The translations under genes were made by a program, and so were the position numbers. From Anas platyrhynchos (Eukaryota; Chordata; Aves; Anseriformes; Anatidae), in contig NC_092612.1 of NCBI RefSeq assembly GCF_047663525.1, forward strand, positions 2,327,501 to 2,391,500: 64,000 nucleotides of DNA, given 5' to 3'. This document shows, piece by piece, positions 12,171 to 23,725 of the stretch. Every line of letters starts with the position of its first letter. Position 1 is the first letter of the stretch. The notes beneath the pieces are model-generated. The model saw nothing but the letters and a program-made list of their open reading frames with translations, searched no databases and was not told the origin of the DNA.

Positions 12171-13296
12171 CTGCTGCCCTCCCAAGAGTTTCTGTTGGAG
12201 AGCTGTGGTTGTTTTACTTGGGTGGGCGGCCGAGCTCCACAACAACCGCTCCTTCACTCCCCCTCCTCAAAGGGAGAGGTGGAGAAAATAGGATAAAAAG
12301 GGATCAAGGTTTGAGATAACGACAGGGAGATCGCTCAATAATTATTGTGATGGGCAAAGCAGCCTCAACATAGGGAGATAGTAAGATTTATTGCCTATTA
12401 CTATTTATTGCCTATTACTAACAAGCTAGAGGAGTGAGAAACAAAGAAAAGAAAACAAACATGCTTTCCTCCCATCTGGCCTCTTCAACCTCCTCCCCTC
12501 GAGCGGCCCAGGGGAATGGGGGATCGGGTGTTGTGGTCAGTCTATATCATTTGTCTCTGCCGCTCCTTCACAGTCACTCTCGTAACCTGCACGTTGGGGT
12601 CCCTCCCACAGGATGCAGTCCTTCCTGAACTGATTGTGCGTGGACCTCCCACAGGCAGCAGCTCTTCAAGAACTGCTCCAGATATGGGTCCGTACCACAG
12701 GGTCAATCCATCAGGAGCAAACTGCTCCAAAATGAGTCCCCCACAGGCAACAGCTCCTGCCAGGTCACCTGCTCTTACATAGGCTCCTCTCCACAGGCCA
12801 CAGGTCTGGCCCGGAATCTGGGTCCGGCAGGGGTCCTCCACAGCCCGCAGCCTCCTTCAGTGCAGGTCCACCTGCTCCACCGTGGTCTCCTCCACCGGCT
12901 GCAGCATGGAACCCTGCTTCACCGTGGTACGCCATGGGCTGCAGAGGGACAGCCTTCTTCGCCACGGTCCACACCATAGGCCGTAAGGGAACTTGGGCTC
13001 CAGCACCTGGAGCACCTCTCCCCCTCCTTCTTCACTGACCATGGCGCCTGCAAGGCTCTTTCTCACGACTCACTCCCCCAGATGCTGTGTAGCAGCACCT
13101 TTTTTGTGTGTGTGTCCCTGTCTTAATTATGCTCACAGAGAGGTGCAAACAGCGTTGCTTATTGGATCTACTCTGGCCAGCAGTGGGCCCTTACCTAAAA
13201 TGGGGCGTCTTCTAGATTCTTCTCGCAGAAGCCACCCCTGTGGGCCACTGCTACCACAACCTTGTCACATAAACCCACTACAAGAGCTTCAATAAC
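12171..13296. mobile_element. LTR-type fossil in array unit 4
   Basis: Tandem-duplicated copy of the element at 90-1,215. Confidence 0.5.
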
Positions 13297-14886
13297 AAAA
13301 GCACATGCTGAGTAATTGATACACATCTCTGTGCCTGCACAGCAGGCACAAGCACATATTTGGTAGGATTTCCCCAGGACGCCCCACCCACCCTGCTCAG
13401 CAGCACGCATGCTCCGGGAGTCCTCACAAGGGCAGCCAGATGAGCAAGGGCACCAGACGTGCCCCTAACTCTGCCTGAGGCAGGATCAGAGTGGCAGGAG
13501 CACAGCACTGCCTGTGGAGGACAAGAGTATGGGAAGGGGGGACTGAGAACAGAGCTGTTGGTGTGCCACAACCTCGGTCTCCCCAGCTTGAGGCCAGGGT
13601 GGAGGGACAAAGCAATCATTGGCTTGGGACCAACCCAGGCACAGCCTAGCCTGCACAGCATCAGAATGGGATTTTTGGAGGGGTCCTGCAGGGCTTCTCC
13701 AGACCCACTTGGCTTCAGGACACAGTGATGCACACGTAATACCCTGAAAGACATTACACTTTTCACCACAGGAATGCTCCAGTGGGGAAGATGATACTTG
13801 TCCTGCGCTATTCCTGTCCTCTGCAGTGTTTTCAGGACAACTGAAAGATTCTGCATAAGCCCTTTCAGAGGAGAGAAAACAATCTTTGCATCGCCATTCA
13901 CATTCCGTCGCCATTATACACACCAAGGCTGAATTTATCTGCGTCCTGCCCAGATTTAAAGGGGCCTCACATCACCCTCTAAAAGCTGTCCTGGCTGCCA
14001 CCTATCCCTTTGACTTCTTTGGGACTCCCTCCTCTTTGTGGCTTTGGCAGGTGTGCTTGGAGGAGGGATGGGCAATACAAAATGTTTAGAGTGCTAATAT
14101 ACCATCAGCGCTTCATCCAGTTGGGCATTGGCCTGCACAAACATACCTTCCAGCAATTCAAAGGTTTGCTTCATCAACGGGGAGACAGGATCAAACCTTG
14201 GTTGTTGGTGATACGACAATTAGACAGCGGGAACTCCTGGACATCCTTCTAAGACCTTGCCAATACCACACCTCTCAGTCACTCCTACAAAGACCAAATT
14301 CCTTAAGGGTACTCATCTCCTACAGGCATGAAGGAGATCCACATTAGGACCATATCCACCCACGTTTTTCTACTCCAAGACATCACATTTCTCCCTGTAC
14401 ATCTTCATGGAACATCGCAATAGAAAAGGAACATAAGGAGACTCAGATTACTTTGAAGCAAAAACTTTAATGAGTCTGAAGAAGGAATCAAAGCAGCACA
14501 TGGAGGAAAGGATCCAGCCCATGCTGCCACAAGGACAGCTGTCAGTCAGACCCCCTTCACCACAATGGGAAGCACATCTTCCTGCCTCACATGGTGAGAG
14601 GAAGAACAAAGATGATGCTCTTGACTTGCTTCCAGATGAACTCATGGCACAGGACAGGATGAGACAACAAGGACTCATGCTGAAGAGAAGAAAGCACAAG
14701 AAGAAGATGTCTGCTGGCCGTGTTTCCAGACAGCGCAGGCTGGCACCCTGGCTTCCCTCTCTGCTCTGCAGGAGGCCACGAGGGTACTCAGGCCCTCTGG
14801 AAACTCTGGCCAGCAGCTCCGTCCTCAGTCCGGCACCGGGCTTCGGGCTTCGTGGTCGATGCTCTCACTGGACGTCCTCGTGGGCT

Positions 14887-15183
14887 TTAGCAGGGCAGGC
14901 ACCTTCTGCCGCTGTAGCGGCCACCAAAGCCAGAGAGGCCAAAGCCCCCGGAGGAGATGGGCACTCCCTCCTCACTCAGGATGCTACCAACGGCAGCTGA
15001 GGTGGTGGATCCCACAGCGGTGTTCTGGGGGAAGGAGCTGAGGATGGGGCCGGGCAGGGTCACCACCACGGGAGAGGGCTGGATCACCACACGGGAGTCC
15101 TGGCACTGCCGGACACAGGGCTCGTTGCAGCTGTTGGCAAGTGGGGTTGGCCCACAGGGACGGCACAGATCGTAGCACGACAT
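14887..15183 (-). CDS. Feather keratin, array gene 4
   Basis: Protein identical to gene 1. Intron 15,205-15,520; poly(A) signal at 14,466-14,471. The unit's private base change (14,408) lies just beyond the poly(A) signal, outside the gene. Confidence 0.97.
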   Translation of the reverse strand: MSCYDLCRPCGPTPLANSCNEPCVRQCQDSRVVIQPSPVVVTLPGPILSSFPQNTAVGSTTSAAVGSILSEEGVPISSGGFGLSGFGGRYSGRRCLPC

Positions 15184-15580
15184 GGCTGCGGGATGGAGGC
15201 GCACCTGGGAGAGAGAGTAGGGAAAGCACACGCAGCGTGTCAGCAGTAGCCTGACAGCCTGCTGGCCAAGACAGAAGGCATAGTCTGGGGAACAGGGACA
15301 CAGTCGACGAGGACAGAGAGAAGTCCCAGGGCCCCTGCAAAGACCGTCCTAGACCTCCTCCCACCTTCCCCCTCAGTGACAAGCAGAACAGCAACAGAGG
15401 GAGCAGAGTCAAGGAGCAAGGCCCACACCAAACCTACACGGAGCCAGAGCCTCGGTGGAGGCCAGAAGGCCAAGGGGAGAAGAGGAAGAGGGGAGTACGG
15501 AGAAGGCACTTGCAGCTCACCTTGTTCACCAAGGAGGAGGAGGCAAGAGAAGTGGATGAGGCAGCTTGCTGTTGAATGAG

Positions 15581-15588
15581 TTTTTATA
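15581..15588 (-). promoter_or_regulatory. TATA box of feather keratin gene 4
   Basis: TATAAAAA at the same unit position as in gene 1. Confidence 0.85.
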
Positions 15589-16197
15589 CTGTTCCAGACT
15601 GCCCCAGGCCCAGAGGCACCATTTGCACAAGTAATGTTTTTACTAGCAAGCTCATCTCACATGCAAAATATTGCAATTTAAGAATCTCTGGCATTTATTT
15701 GTTCCCTGCAATGCTCCCTTTTCATTTCCTTGCTCATGTCATAGCCATTCTGCCACGCTGGCTTCTTTCAAGTCACAGGATTAGAGGCCAGAATGTTTCC
15801 GGGCAAAAATACACATCAGCACAAAGAGATGATGAAGACAATGATGCGGATTGTCCTACCTCTTTAGGGAATGGGAGCCTCTAACTCCCTGGAGCCTTGC
15901 TCCAACACTCATCCTGATTTCTGGTGTACATCTCCTCCCTAGCCTTGAAGTTTCAGGATGGACTTCCAGGTGTGAGGGTCGTCAGCATTATCAATCTCCC
16001 TCCTTAACGCAGTGCTTACTCAGGTTCTTTTAGTCATTGTATTTCTAGGCAGGGCACCTCTAATCTTGGTTTTAGACTCCCTCAGATTAACAATTGCTCT
16101 TGGGAGAAATGTGCCTGGCTCTTCTTTTGTAATCCTACTTCTCCCCTTCGTACCTTCCTGCTTTACACCTCTTAACTCCAAGAATCGGGAATGAAGG

Positions 16198-17323
16198 CTG
16201 CTGCCCTCCCAAGAGTTTCTGTTGGAGAGCTGTGGTTGTTTTACTTGGGTGGGCGGCCGAGCTCCACAACAACCGCTCCTTCACTCCCCCTCCTCAAAGG
16301 GAGAGGTGGAGAAAATAGGATAAAAAGGGATCAAGGTTTGAGATAACGAAAGGGAGATCGCTCAATAATTATTGTGATGGGCAAAGCAGCCTCAACATAG
16401 GGAGATAGTAAGATTTATTGCCTATTACTATTTATTGCCTATTACTAACAAGCTAGAGGAGTGAGAAACAAAGAAAAGAAAACAAACATGCTTTCCTCCC
16501 ATCTGGCCTCTTCAACCTCCTCCCCTCGAGCGGCCCAGGGGAATGGGGGATCGGGTGTTGTGGTCAGTCTATATCATTTCTCTCTGCCGCTCCTTCACAG
16601 TCACTCTCGTAACCTGCACGTTGGGGTCCCTCCCACAGGATGCAGTCCTTCCTGAACTGATTGTGCGTGGACCTCCCACAGGCAGTAGCTCTTCAAGAAC
16701 TGCTCCAGATATGGGTCCGTACCACAGGGTCAATCCATCAGGAGCAAACTGCTCCAAAATGAGTCCCCCACAGGCAACAGCTCCTGCCAGGTCACCTGCT
16801 CTTACATAGGCTCCTCTCCACAGGCCACAGGTCTGGCCCGGAATCTGGGTCCGGCAGGGGTCCTCCACAGCCCGCAGCCTCCTTCAGTGCAGGTCCACCT
16901 GCTCCACCGTGGTCTCCTCCACCGGCTGCAGCATGGAACCCTGCTTCACCGTGGTACGCCATGGGCTGCAGAGGGACAGCCTTCTTCGCCACGGTCCACA
17001 CCATAGGCCGTAAGGGAACTTGGGCTCCAGCACCTGGAGCACCTCTCCCCCTCCTTCTTCACTGACCATGGCGCCTGCAAGGCTCTTTCTCACGACTCAC
17101 TCCCCCAGATGCTGTGTAGCAGCACCTTTTTTGTGTGTGTGTCCCTGTCTTAATTATGCTCACAGAGAGGTGCAAACAGCGTTGCTTATTGGATCTACTC
17201 TGGCCAGCAGTGGGCCCTTACCTAAAATGGGGCGTCTTCTAGATTCTTCTCGCAGAAGCCACCCCTGTGGGCCACTGCTACCACAACCTTGTCACATAAA
17301 CCCACTACAAGAGCTTCAATAAC
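16198..17323. mobile_element. LTR-type fossil in array unit 5
   Basis: Tandem-duplicated copy of the element at 90-1,215, with a few private base changes. Confidence 0.5.
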
Positions 17324-18913
17324 AAAAGCACATGCTGAGTAATTGATACACATCTCTGTGCCTGCACAGCAGGCACAAGCACATATTTGGTAGGATTTCC
17401 CCAGGACGCCCCACCCACCCTGCTCAGCAGCACGCATGCTCCGGGAGTCCTCACAAGGGCAGCCAGATGAGCAAGGGCACCAGACGTGCCCCTAACTCTG
17501 CCTGAGGCAGGATCAGAGTGGCAGGAGCACAGCACTGCCTGTGGAGGACAAGAGTATGGGAAGGGGGGACTGAGAACAGAGCTGTTGGTGTGCCACAACC
17601 TCGGTCTCCCCAGCTTGAGGCCAGGGTGGAGGGACAAAGCAATCATTGGCTTGGGACCAACCCAGGCACAGCCTAGCCTGCACAGCATCAGAATGGGATT
17701 TTTGGAGGGGTCCTGCAGGGCTTCTCCAGACCCACTTGGCTTCAGGACACAGTGATGCACACGTAATACCCTGAAAGACATTACACTTTTCACCACAGGA
17801 ATGCTCCAGTGGGGAAGATGATACTTGTCCTGCGCTATTCCTGTCCTCTGCAGTGTTTTCAGGACAACTGAAAGATTCTGCATAAGCCCTTTCAGAGGAG
17901 AGAAAACAATCTTTGCATCGCCATTCACATTCCGTCGCCATTATACACACCAAGGCTGAATTTATCTGCGTCCTGCCCAGATTTAAAGGGGCCTCACATC
18001 ACCCTCTAAAAGCTGTCCTGGCTGCCACCTATCCCTTTGACTTCTTTGGGACTCCCTCCTCTTTGTGGCTTTGGCAGGTGTGCTTGGAGGAGGGATGGGC
18101 AATACAAAATGTTTAGAGTGCTAATATACCATCAGCGCTTCATCCAGTTGGGCATTGGCCTGCACAAACATACCTTCCAGCAATTCAAAGGTTTGCTTCA
18201 TCAACGGGGAGACAGGATCAAACCTTGGTTGTTGGTGATACGACAATTAGACAGCGGGAACTCCTGGACATCCTTCTAAGACCTTGCCAATACCACACCT
18301 CTCAGTCACTCCTACAAAGACCAAATTCCTTAAGGGTACTCATCTCCTACAGGCATGAAGGAGATCCACATTAGGACCATATCCACCCACGTTTTTCTAC
18401 TCCAAGACATCACATTTCTCCCTGTACATCTTCACGGAACATCGCAATAGAAAAGGAACATAAGGAGACTCAGATTACTTTGAAGCAAAAACTTTAATGA
18501 GTCTGAAGAAGGAATCAAAGCAGCACATGGAGGAAAGGATCCAGCCCATGCTGCCACAAGGACAGCTGTCAGTCAGACCCCCTTCACCACAATGGGAAGC
18601 ACATCTTCCTGCCTCACATGGTGAGAGGAAGAACAAAGATGATGCTCTTGACTTGCTTCCAGATGAACTCATGGCACAGGACAGGATGAGACAACAAGGA
18701 CTCATGCTGAAGAGAAGAAAGCACAAGAAGAAGATGTCTGCTGGCCGTGTTTCCAGACAGCGCAGGCTGGCACCCTGGCTTCCCTCTCTGCTCTGCAGGA
18801 GGCCACGAGGGTACTCAGGCCCTCTGGAAACTCTGGCCAGCAGCTCCGTCCTCAGTCCGGCACCGGGCTTCGGGCTTCGTGGTCGATGCTCTCACTGGAC
18901 GTCCTCGTGGGCT

Positions 18914-19210
18914 TTAGCAGGGCAGGCACCTTCTGCCGCAGTAGCGGCCACCAAAGCCAGAGAGGCCAAAGCCCCCGGAGGAGATGGGCACTCCCTCCTC
19001 ACTCAGGATGCTACCAACGGCAGCTGAGGTGGTGGATCCCACAGCGGTGTTCTGGGGGAAGGAGCTGAGGATGGGGCCGGGCAGGGTCACCACCACGGGA
19101 GAGGGCTGGATCACCACACGGGAGTCCTGGCACTGCCGGACACAGGGCTCGTTGCAGCTGTTGGCAAGTGGGGTTGGCCCACAGGGACGGCACAGATCGT
19201 AGCACGACAT
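18914..19210 (-). CDS. Feather keratin, array gene 5 (Cys-91 variant)
   Basis: A 98-residue protein differing from genes 1-4 by one residue: codon 91 reads TGC (Cys) instead of AGC (Ser), giving a ninth cysteine four residues before the conserved RRCLPC end. A second change (19,227) lies in the 5' untranslated part of exon 2. Intron 19,232-19,547; poly(A) signal at 18,493-18,498. The extra cysteine could add a disulphide partner near the C-terminus; that is inference. Confidence 0.97.
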   Translation of the reverse strand: MSCYDLCRPCGPTPLANSCNEPCVRQCQDSRVVIQPSPVVVTLPGPILSSFPQNTAVGSTTSAAVGSILSEEGVPISSGGFGLSGFGGRYCGRRCLPC

Positions 19211-19607
19211 GGCTGCGGGATGGAGGTGCACCTGGGAGAGAGAGTAGGGAAAGCACACGCAGCGTGTCAGCAGTAGCCTGACAGCCTGCTGGCCAAGACA
19301 GAAGGCATAGTCTGGGGAACAGGGACACAGTCGACGAGGACAGAGAGAAGTCCCAGGGCCCCTGCAAAGACCGTCCTAGACCTCCTCCCACCTTCCCCCT
19401 CAGTGACAAGCAGAACAGCAACAGAGGGAGCAGAGTCAAGGAGCAAGGCCCACACCAAACCTACACGGAGCCAGAGCCTCGGTGGAGGCCAGAAGGCCAA
19501 GGGGAGAAGAGGAAGAGGGGAGTACGGAGAAGGCACTTGCAGCTCACCTTGTTCACCAAGGAGGAGGAGGCAAGAGAAGTGGATGAGGCAGCTTGCTGTT
19601 GAATGAG

Positions 19608-19615
19608 TTTTTATA
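19608..19615 (-). promoter_or_regulatory. TATA box of feather keratin gene 5
   Basis: TATAAAAA at the same unit position; the upstream flank has private changes at 19,910 and 19,962. Confidence 0.85.
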
Positions 19616-20135
19616 CTGTTCCAGACTGCCCCAGGCCCAGAGGCACCATTTGCACAAGTAATGTTTTTACTAGCAAGCTCATCTCACATGCAAAATATTG
19701 CAATTTAAGAATCTCTGGCATTTATTTGTTCCCTGCAATGCTCCCTTTTCATTTCCTTGCTCATGTCATAGCCATTCTGCCACGCTGGCTTCTTTCAAGT
19801 CACAGGATTAGAGGCCAGAATGTTTCCGGGCAAAAATACACATCAGCACAAAGAGATGATGAAGACAATGATGCGGATTGTCCTACCTCTTTAGGGAATG
19901 GGAGCCTCTTACTCCCTGGAGCCTTGCTCCAACACTCATCCTGATTTCTGGTGTACATCTCTTCCCTAGCCTTGAAGTTTCAGGATGGACTTCCAGGTGT
20001 GAGGGTCGTCAGCATTATCAATCTCCCTCCTTAACGCAGTGCTTACTCAGGTTCTTTTAGTCATTGTATTTCTAGGCAGGGCACCTCTAATCTTGGTTTT
20101 AGACTCCCTCAGATTAACAATTGCTCTTGGGAGAA

Positions 20136-22956
20136 ATGTGCCTGGCTCTTCTTTTGTAATCCTACTTCTCCCCTTCGTACCTTCCTGCTTTACACCTCTT
20201 AACTCCAAGAATCGGGAATGAAGGCTGCTGCCCTCCCAAGAGTTTCTGTTGGAGAGCTGTGGTTGTTTTACTTGGGTGGGCGGCCGAGCTCCACAACAAC
20301 CGCTCCTTCACTCCCCCTCCTCAAAGGGAGAGGTGGAGAAAATAGGATAAAAAGGGATCAAGGTTTGAGATAACGACAGGGAGATCGCTCAATAATTATT
20401 GTGATGGGCAAAGCAGCCTCAACATAGGGAGATAGTAAGATTTATTGCCTATTACTATTTATTGCCTATTACTAACAAGCTAGAGGAGTGAGAAACAAAG
20501 AAAAGAAAACAAACATGCTTTCCTCCCATCTGGCCTCTTCAACCTCCTCCCCTCGAGCGGCCCAGGGGAATGGGGGATCGGGTGTTGTGGTCAGTCTATA
20601 TCATTTGTCTCTGCCGCTCCTTCACAGTCACTCTCGTAACCTGCACGTTGGGGTCCCTCCCACAGGATGCAGTCCTTCCTGAACTGATTGTGCGTGGACC
20701 TCCCACAGGCAGCAGCTCTTCAAGAACTGCTCCAGATATGGGTCCGTACCACAGGGTCAATCCATCAGGAGCAAACTGCTCCAAAATGAGTCCCCCACAG
20801 GCAACAGCTCCTGCCAGGTCACCTGCTCTTACATAGGCTCCTCTCCACAGGCCACAGGTCTGGCCCGGAATCTGGGTCCGGCAGGGGTCCTCCACAGCCC
20901 GCAGCCTCCTTCAGTGCAGGTCCACCTGCTCCACCGTGGTCTCCTCCACCGGCTGCAGCATGGAACCCTGCTTCACCGTGGTACGCCATGGGCTGCAGAG
21001 GGACAGCCTTCTTCGCCACGGTCCACACCATAGGCCGTAAGGGAACTTGGGCTCCAGCACCTGGAGCACCTCTCCCCCTCCTTCTTCACTGACCATGGCG
21101 CCTGCAAGGCTCTTTCTCACGACTCACTCCCCCAGATGCTGTGTAGCAGCACCTTTTTTGTGTGTGTGTCCCTGTCTTAATTATGCTCACAGAGAGGTGC
21201 AAACAGCGTTGCTTATTGGATCTACTCTGGCCAGCAGTGGGCCCTTACCTAAAATGGGGCGTCTTCTAGATTCTTCTCGCAGAAGCCACCCCTGTGGGCC
21301 ACTGCTACCACAACCTTGTCACATAAACCCACTACAAGAGCTTCAATAACAAAAGCACATGCTGAGTAATTGATACACATCTCTGTGCCTGCACAGCAGG
21401 CACAAGCACATATTTGGTAGGATTTCCCCAGGACGCCCCACCCACCCTGCTCAGCAGCACGCATGCTCCGGGAGTCCTCACAAGGGCAGCCAGATGAGCA
21501 AGGGCACCAGACGTGCCCCTAACTCTGCCTGAGGCAGGATCAGAGTGGCAGGAGCACAGCACTGCCTGTGGAGGACAAGAGTATGGGAAGGGGGGACTGA
21601 GAACAGAGCTGTTGGTGTGCCACAACCTCGGTCTCCCCAGCTTGAGGCCAGGGTGGAGGGACAAAGCAATCATTGGCTTGGGACCAACCCAGGCACAGCC
21701 TAGCCTGCACAGCATCAGAATGGGATTTTTGGAGGGGTCCTGCAGGGCTTCTCCAGACCCACTTGGCTTCAGGACACAGTGATGCACACGTAATACCCTG
21801 AAAGACATTACACTTTTCACCACAGGAATGCTCCAGTGGGGAAGATGATACTTGTCCTGCGCTATTCCTGTCCTCTGCAGTGTTTTCAGGACAACTGAAA
21901 GATTCTGCATAAGCCCTTTCAGAGGAGAGAAAACAATCTTTGCATCGCCATTCACATTCCGTCGCCATTATACACACCAAGGCTGAATTTATCTGCGTCC
22001 TGCCCAGATTTAAAGGGGCCTCACATCACCCTCTAAAAGCTGTCCTGGCTGCCACCTATCCCTTTGACTTCTTTGGGACTCCCTCCTCTTTGTGGCTTTG
22101 GCAGGTGTGCTTGGAGGAGGGATGGGCAATACAAAATGTTTAGAGTGCTAATATACCATCAGCGCTTCATCCAGTTGGACATTGGCCTGCACAAACATAC
22201 CTTCCAGCAATTCAAAGGTTTGCTTCATCAACGGGGAGACAGGATCAAACCTTGGTTGTTGGTGATACGACAATTAGACAGCGGGAACTCCTGGACATCC
22301 TTCTAAGACCTTGCCAATACCACACCTCTCAGTCACTCCTACAAAGACCAAATTCCTTAAGGGTACTCATCTCCTACAGGCATGAAGGAGATCCACATTA
22401 GGACCATATCCACCCACGTTTTTCTACTCCAAGACATCACATTTCTCCCTGTACATCTTCACGGAACATCGCAATAGAAAAGGAACATAAGGAGACTCAG
22501 ATTACTTTGAAGCAAAAACTTTAATGAGTCTGAAGAAGGAATCAAAGCAGCACATGGAGGAAAGGATCCAGCCCATGCTGCCACAAGGACAGCTGTCAGT
22601 CAGACCCCCTTCACCACAATGGGAAGCACATCTTCCTGCCTCACATGGTGAGAGGAAGAACAAAGATGATGCTCTTGACTTGCTTCCAGATGAACTCATG
22701 GCACAGGACAGGATGAGACAACAAGGACTCATGCTGAAGAGAAGAAAGCACAAGAAGAAGATGTCTGCTGGCCGTGTTTCCAGACAGCGCAGGCTGGCAC
22801 CCTGGCTTCCCTCTCTGCTCTGCAGGAGGCCACGAGGGTACTCAGGCCCTCTGGAAACTCTGGCCAGCAGCTCCGTCCTCAGTCCGGCACCGGGCTTCGG
22901 GCTTCGTGGTCGATGCTCTCACTGGACGTCCTCGTGGGCTTTAGCAGGGCAGGCAC
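20136..22956. repeat. Array unit 6, partial (right end of the array)
   Basis: It matches the array consensus up to about 22,956. There the last codons of the keratin switch to the version found in genes 7 and 8, and beyond 23,237 the intron and promoter are clearly diverged. Confidence 0.85.
20225..21350. mobile_element. LTR-type fossil in array unit 6
   Basis: Tandem-duplicated copy of the element at 90-1,215. It is the last one; none follows to the right. Confidence 0.5.
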
Positions 22957-23237
22957 CTCCTGCCATAGTAGCGGCCACCAAAGCCAGAGAGGCCAAAGCC
23001 CCCGGAGGAGATGGGCACTCCCTCCTCACTCAGGATGCTACCAACGGCAGCTGAGGTGGTGGATCCCACAGCGGTGTTCTGGGGGAAGGAGCTGAGGATG
23101 GGGCCGGGCAGGGTCACCACCACGGGAGAGGGCTGGATCACCACACGGGAGTCCTGGCACTGCCGGACACAGGGCTCGTTGCAGCTGTTGGCAAGTGGGG
23201 TTGGCCCACAGGGACGGCACAGATCGTAGCACGACAT
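22941..23237 (-). CDS. Feather keratin, gene 6 (junction gene at the array end, Tyr-91)
   Basis: A 98-residue feather keratin, identical to gene 1 except Tyr at 91. Most of the coding exon and the 3' untranslated region (poly(A) signal 22,520-22,525) are array-type, with Gln at 35 and Glu at 71. The last few codons are of the type in genes 7 and 8, and the intron and promoter are diverged from both. Intron 23,259-23,582 (donor GTGAGC at 23,582, acceptor AG at 23,259-23,260); exon 1 ends at 23,583. This mosaic makes it the boundary between the young array and the older units. It looks fully functional. Confidence 0.95.
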   Translation of the reverse strand: MSCYDLCRPCGPTPLANSCNEPCVRQCQDSRVVIQPSPVVVTLPGPILSSFPQNTAVGSTTSAAVGSILSEEGVPISSGGFGLSGFGGRYYGRRCLPC

Positions 23238-23640
23238 GGCTGTGGGATGGAGGCGTACCTGGGAGAGAGGGCAGGGAAAGCACCGCAGCATGTCAGCAGC
23301 AGCCTGACAGCCTGCTGGCCAAGACAGAAGGCACAGTCTGGGGAGCAGGGACAGGCTTGAGTCCAGATCGAGGACAGAGAAGGGCCGAAGGGCCCCTGCA
23401 AAGACAGTCCAAGACCTCCTCCCACCTCCCCTCTCAGTGTCTAACAGGTCAACAATGGAGAGAGGAGTGTCAAGGATGAAGGGCCACAGCAAGAGCTTTA
23501 CAAAGGCAAAGAGTTTTTTAAGGCAAGAAGGCCAAGGGGAGAAGAGCAAGAGGGGAGTGAGGAGAAGGCACTTGCAGCTCACCTTGTTCGCCAAGGAAGA
23601 AGGCAAGAGAAGTGAATGAGGGAGCTTAACATTGGATTTG

Positions 23641-23648
23641 TTTTTATA
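23641..23648 (-). promoter_or_regulatory. TATA box of feather keratin gene 6
   Basis: TATAAAAA on the minus strand, about 60 bases before the intron donor. The upstream motif (23,704-23,725) keeps the CAAGCTCGT part but has lost the ATGCAAA part found in the other genes. Confidence 0.8.
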
Positions 23649-23725
23649 CTGTTCCAGACTGCCTTAGGCACAGAGGGACCATTTGCACTTTTAATGTGTT
23701 TACTAACAAGCTCGTATTTTATGCT

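Larger units (their letters stand above)
12082..16108. repeat. Array unit 4
   Basis: It shares G at 14,125 with unit 5 (18,152), where the others have A. It has a private T at 14,408. The shared change suggests units 4 and 5 are closest relatives or exchanged sequence. Confidence 0.9.
16109..20135. repeat. Array unit 5, the most diverged unit
   Basis: Private single-base differences noticed at 16,350, 16,580, 16,686, 18,940, 19,227, 19,910 and 19,962. One (18,940) changes the keratin protein and one (19,227) lies in the 5' untranslated part of exon 2. Confidence 0.9.
1..22956. repeat. Tandem array of a 4,027-bp feather keratin unit (about 5.7 copies)
   Basis: Base 1 matches base 4,028 and every later landmark recurs at exactly +4,027 bp. 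No insertion or deletion was seen between copies, and only about ten single-base differences over roughly 20 kb. Each unit contains, left to right, an LTR-type fossil, an unassigned spacer, then a minus-strand feather keratin gene read from its poly(A) signal back to its promoter. The array runs in from outside the window. It ends on the right inside the coding exon of gene 6, where the sequence switches to the type shared by genes 7 and 8. The near-identity implies very recent amplification or continuing homogenisation. Confidence 0.97.

Noticed and set aside
1-22956. Regular repetition as a CRISPR-like or satellite array
   Set aside because: The unit is 4 kb, gene-bearing and in a vertebrate genome; it is a tandem gene duplication.
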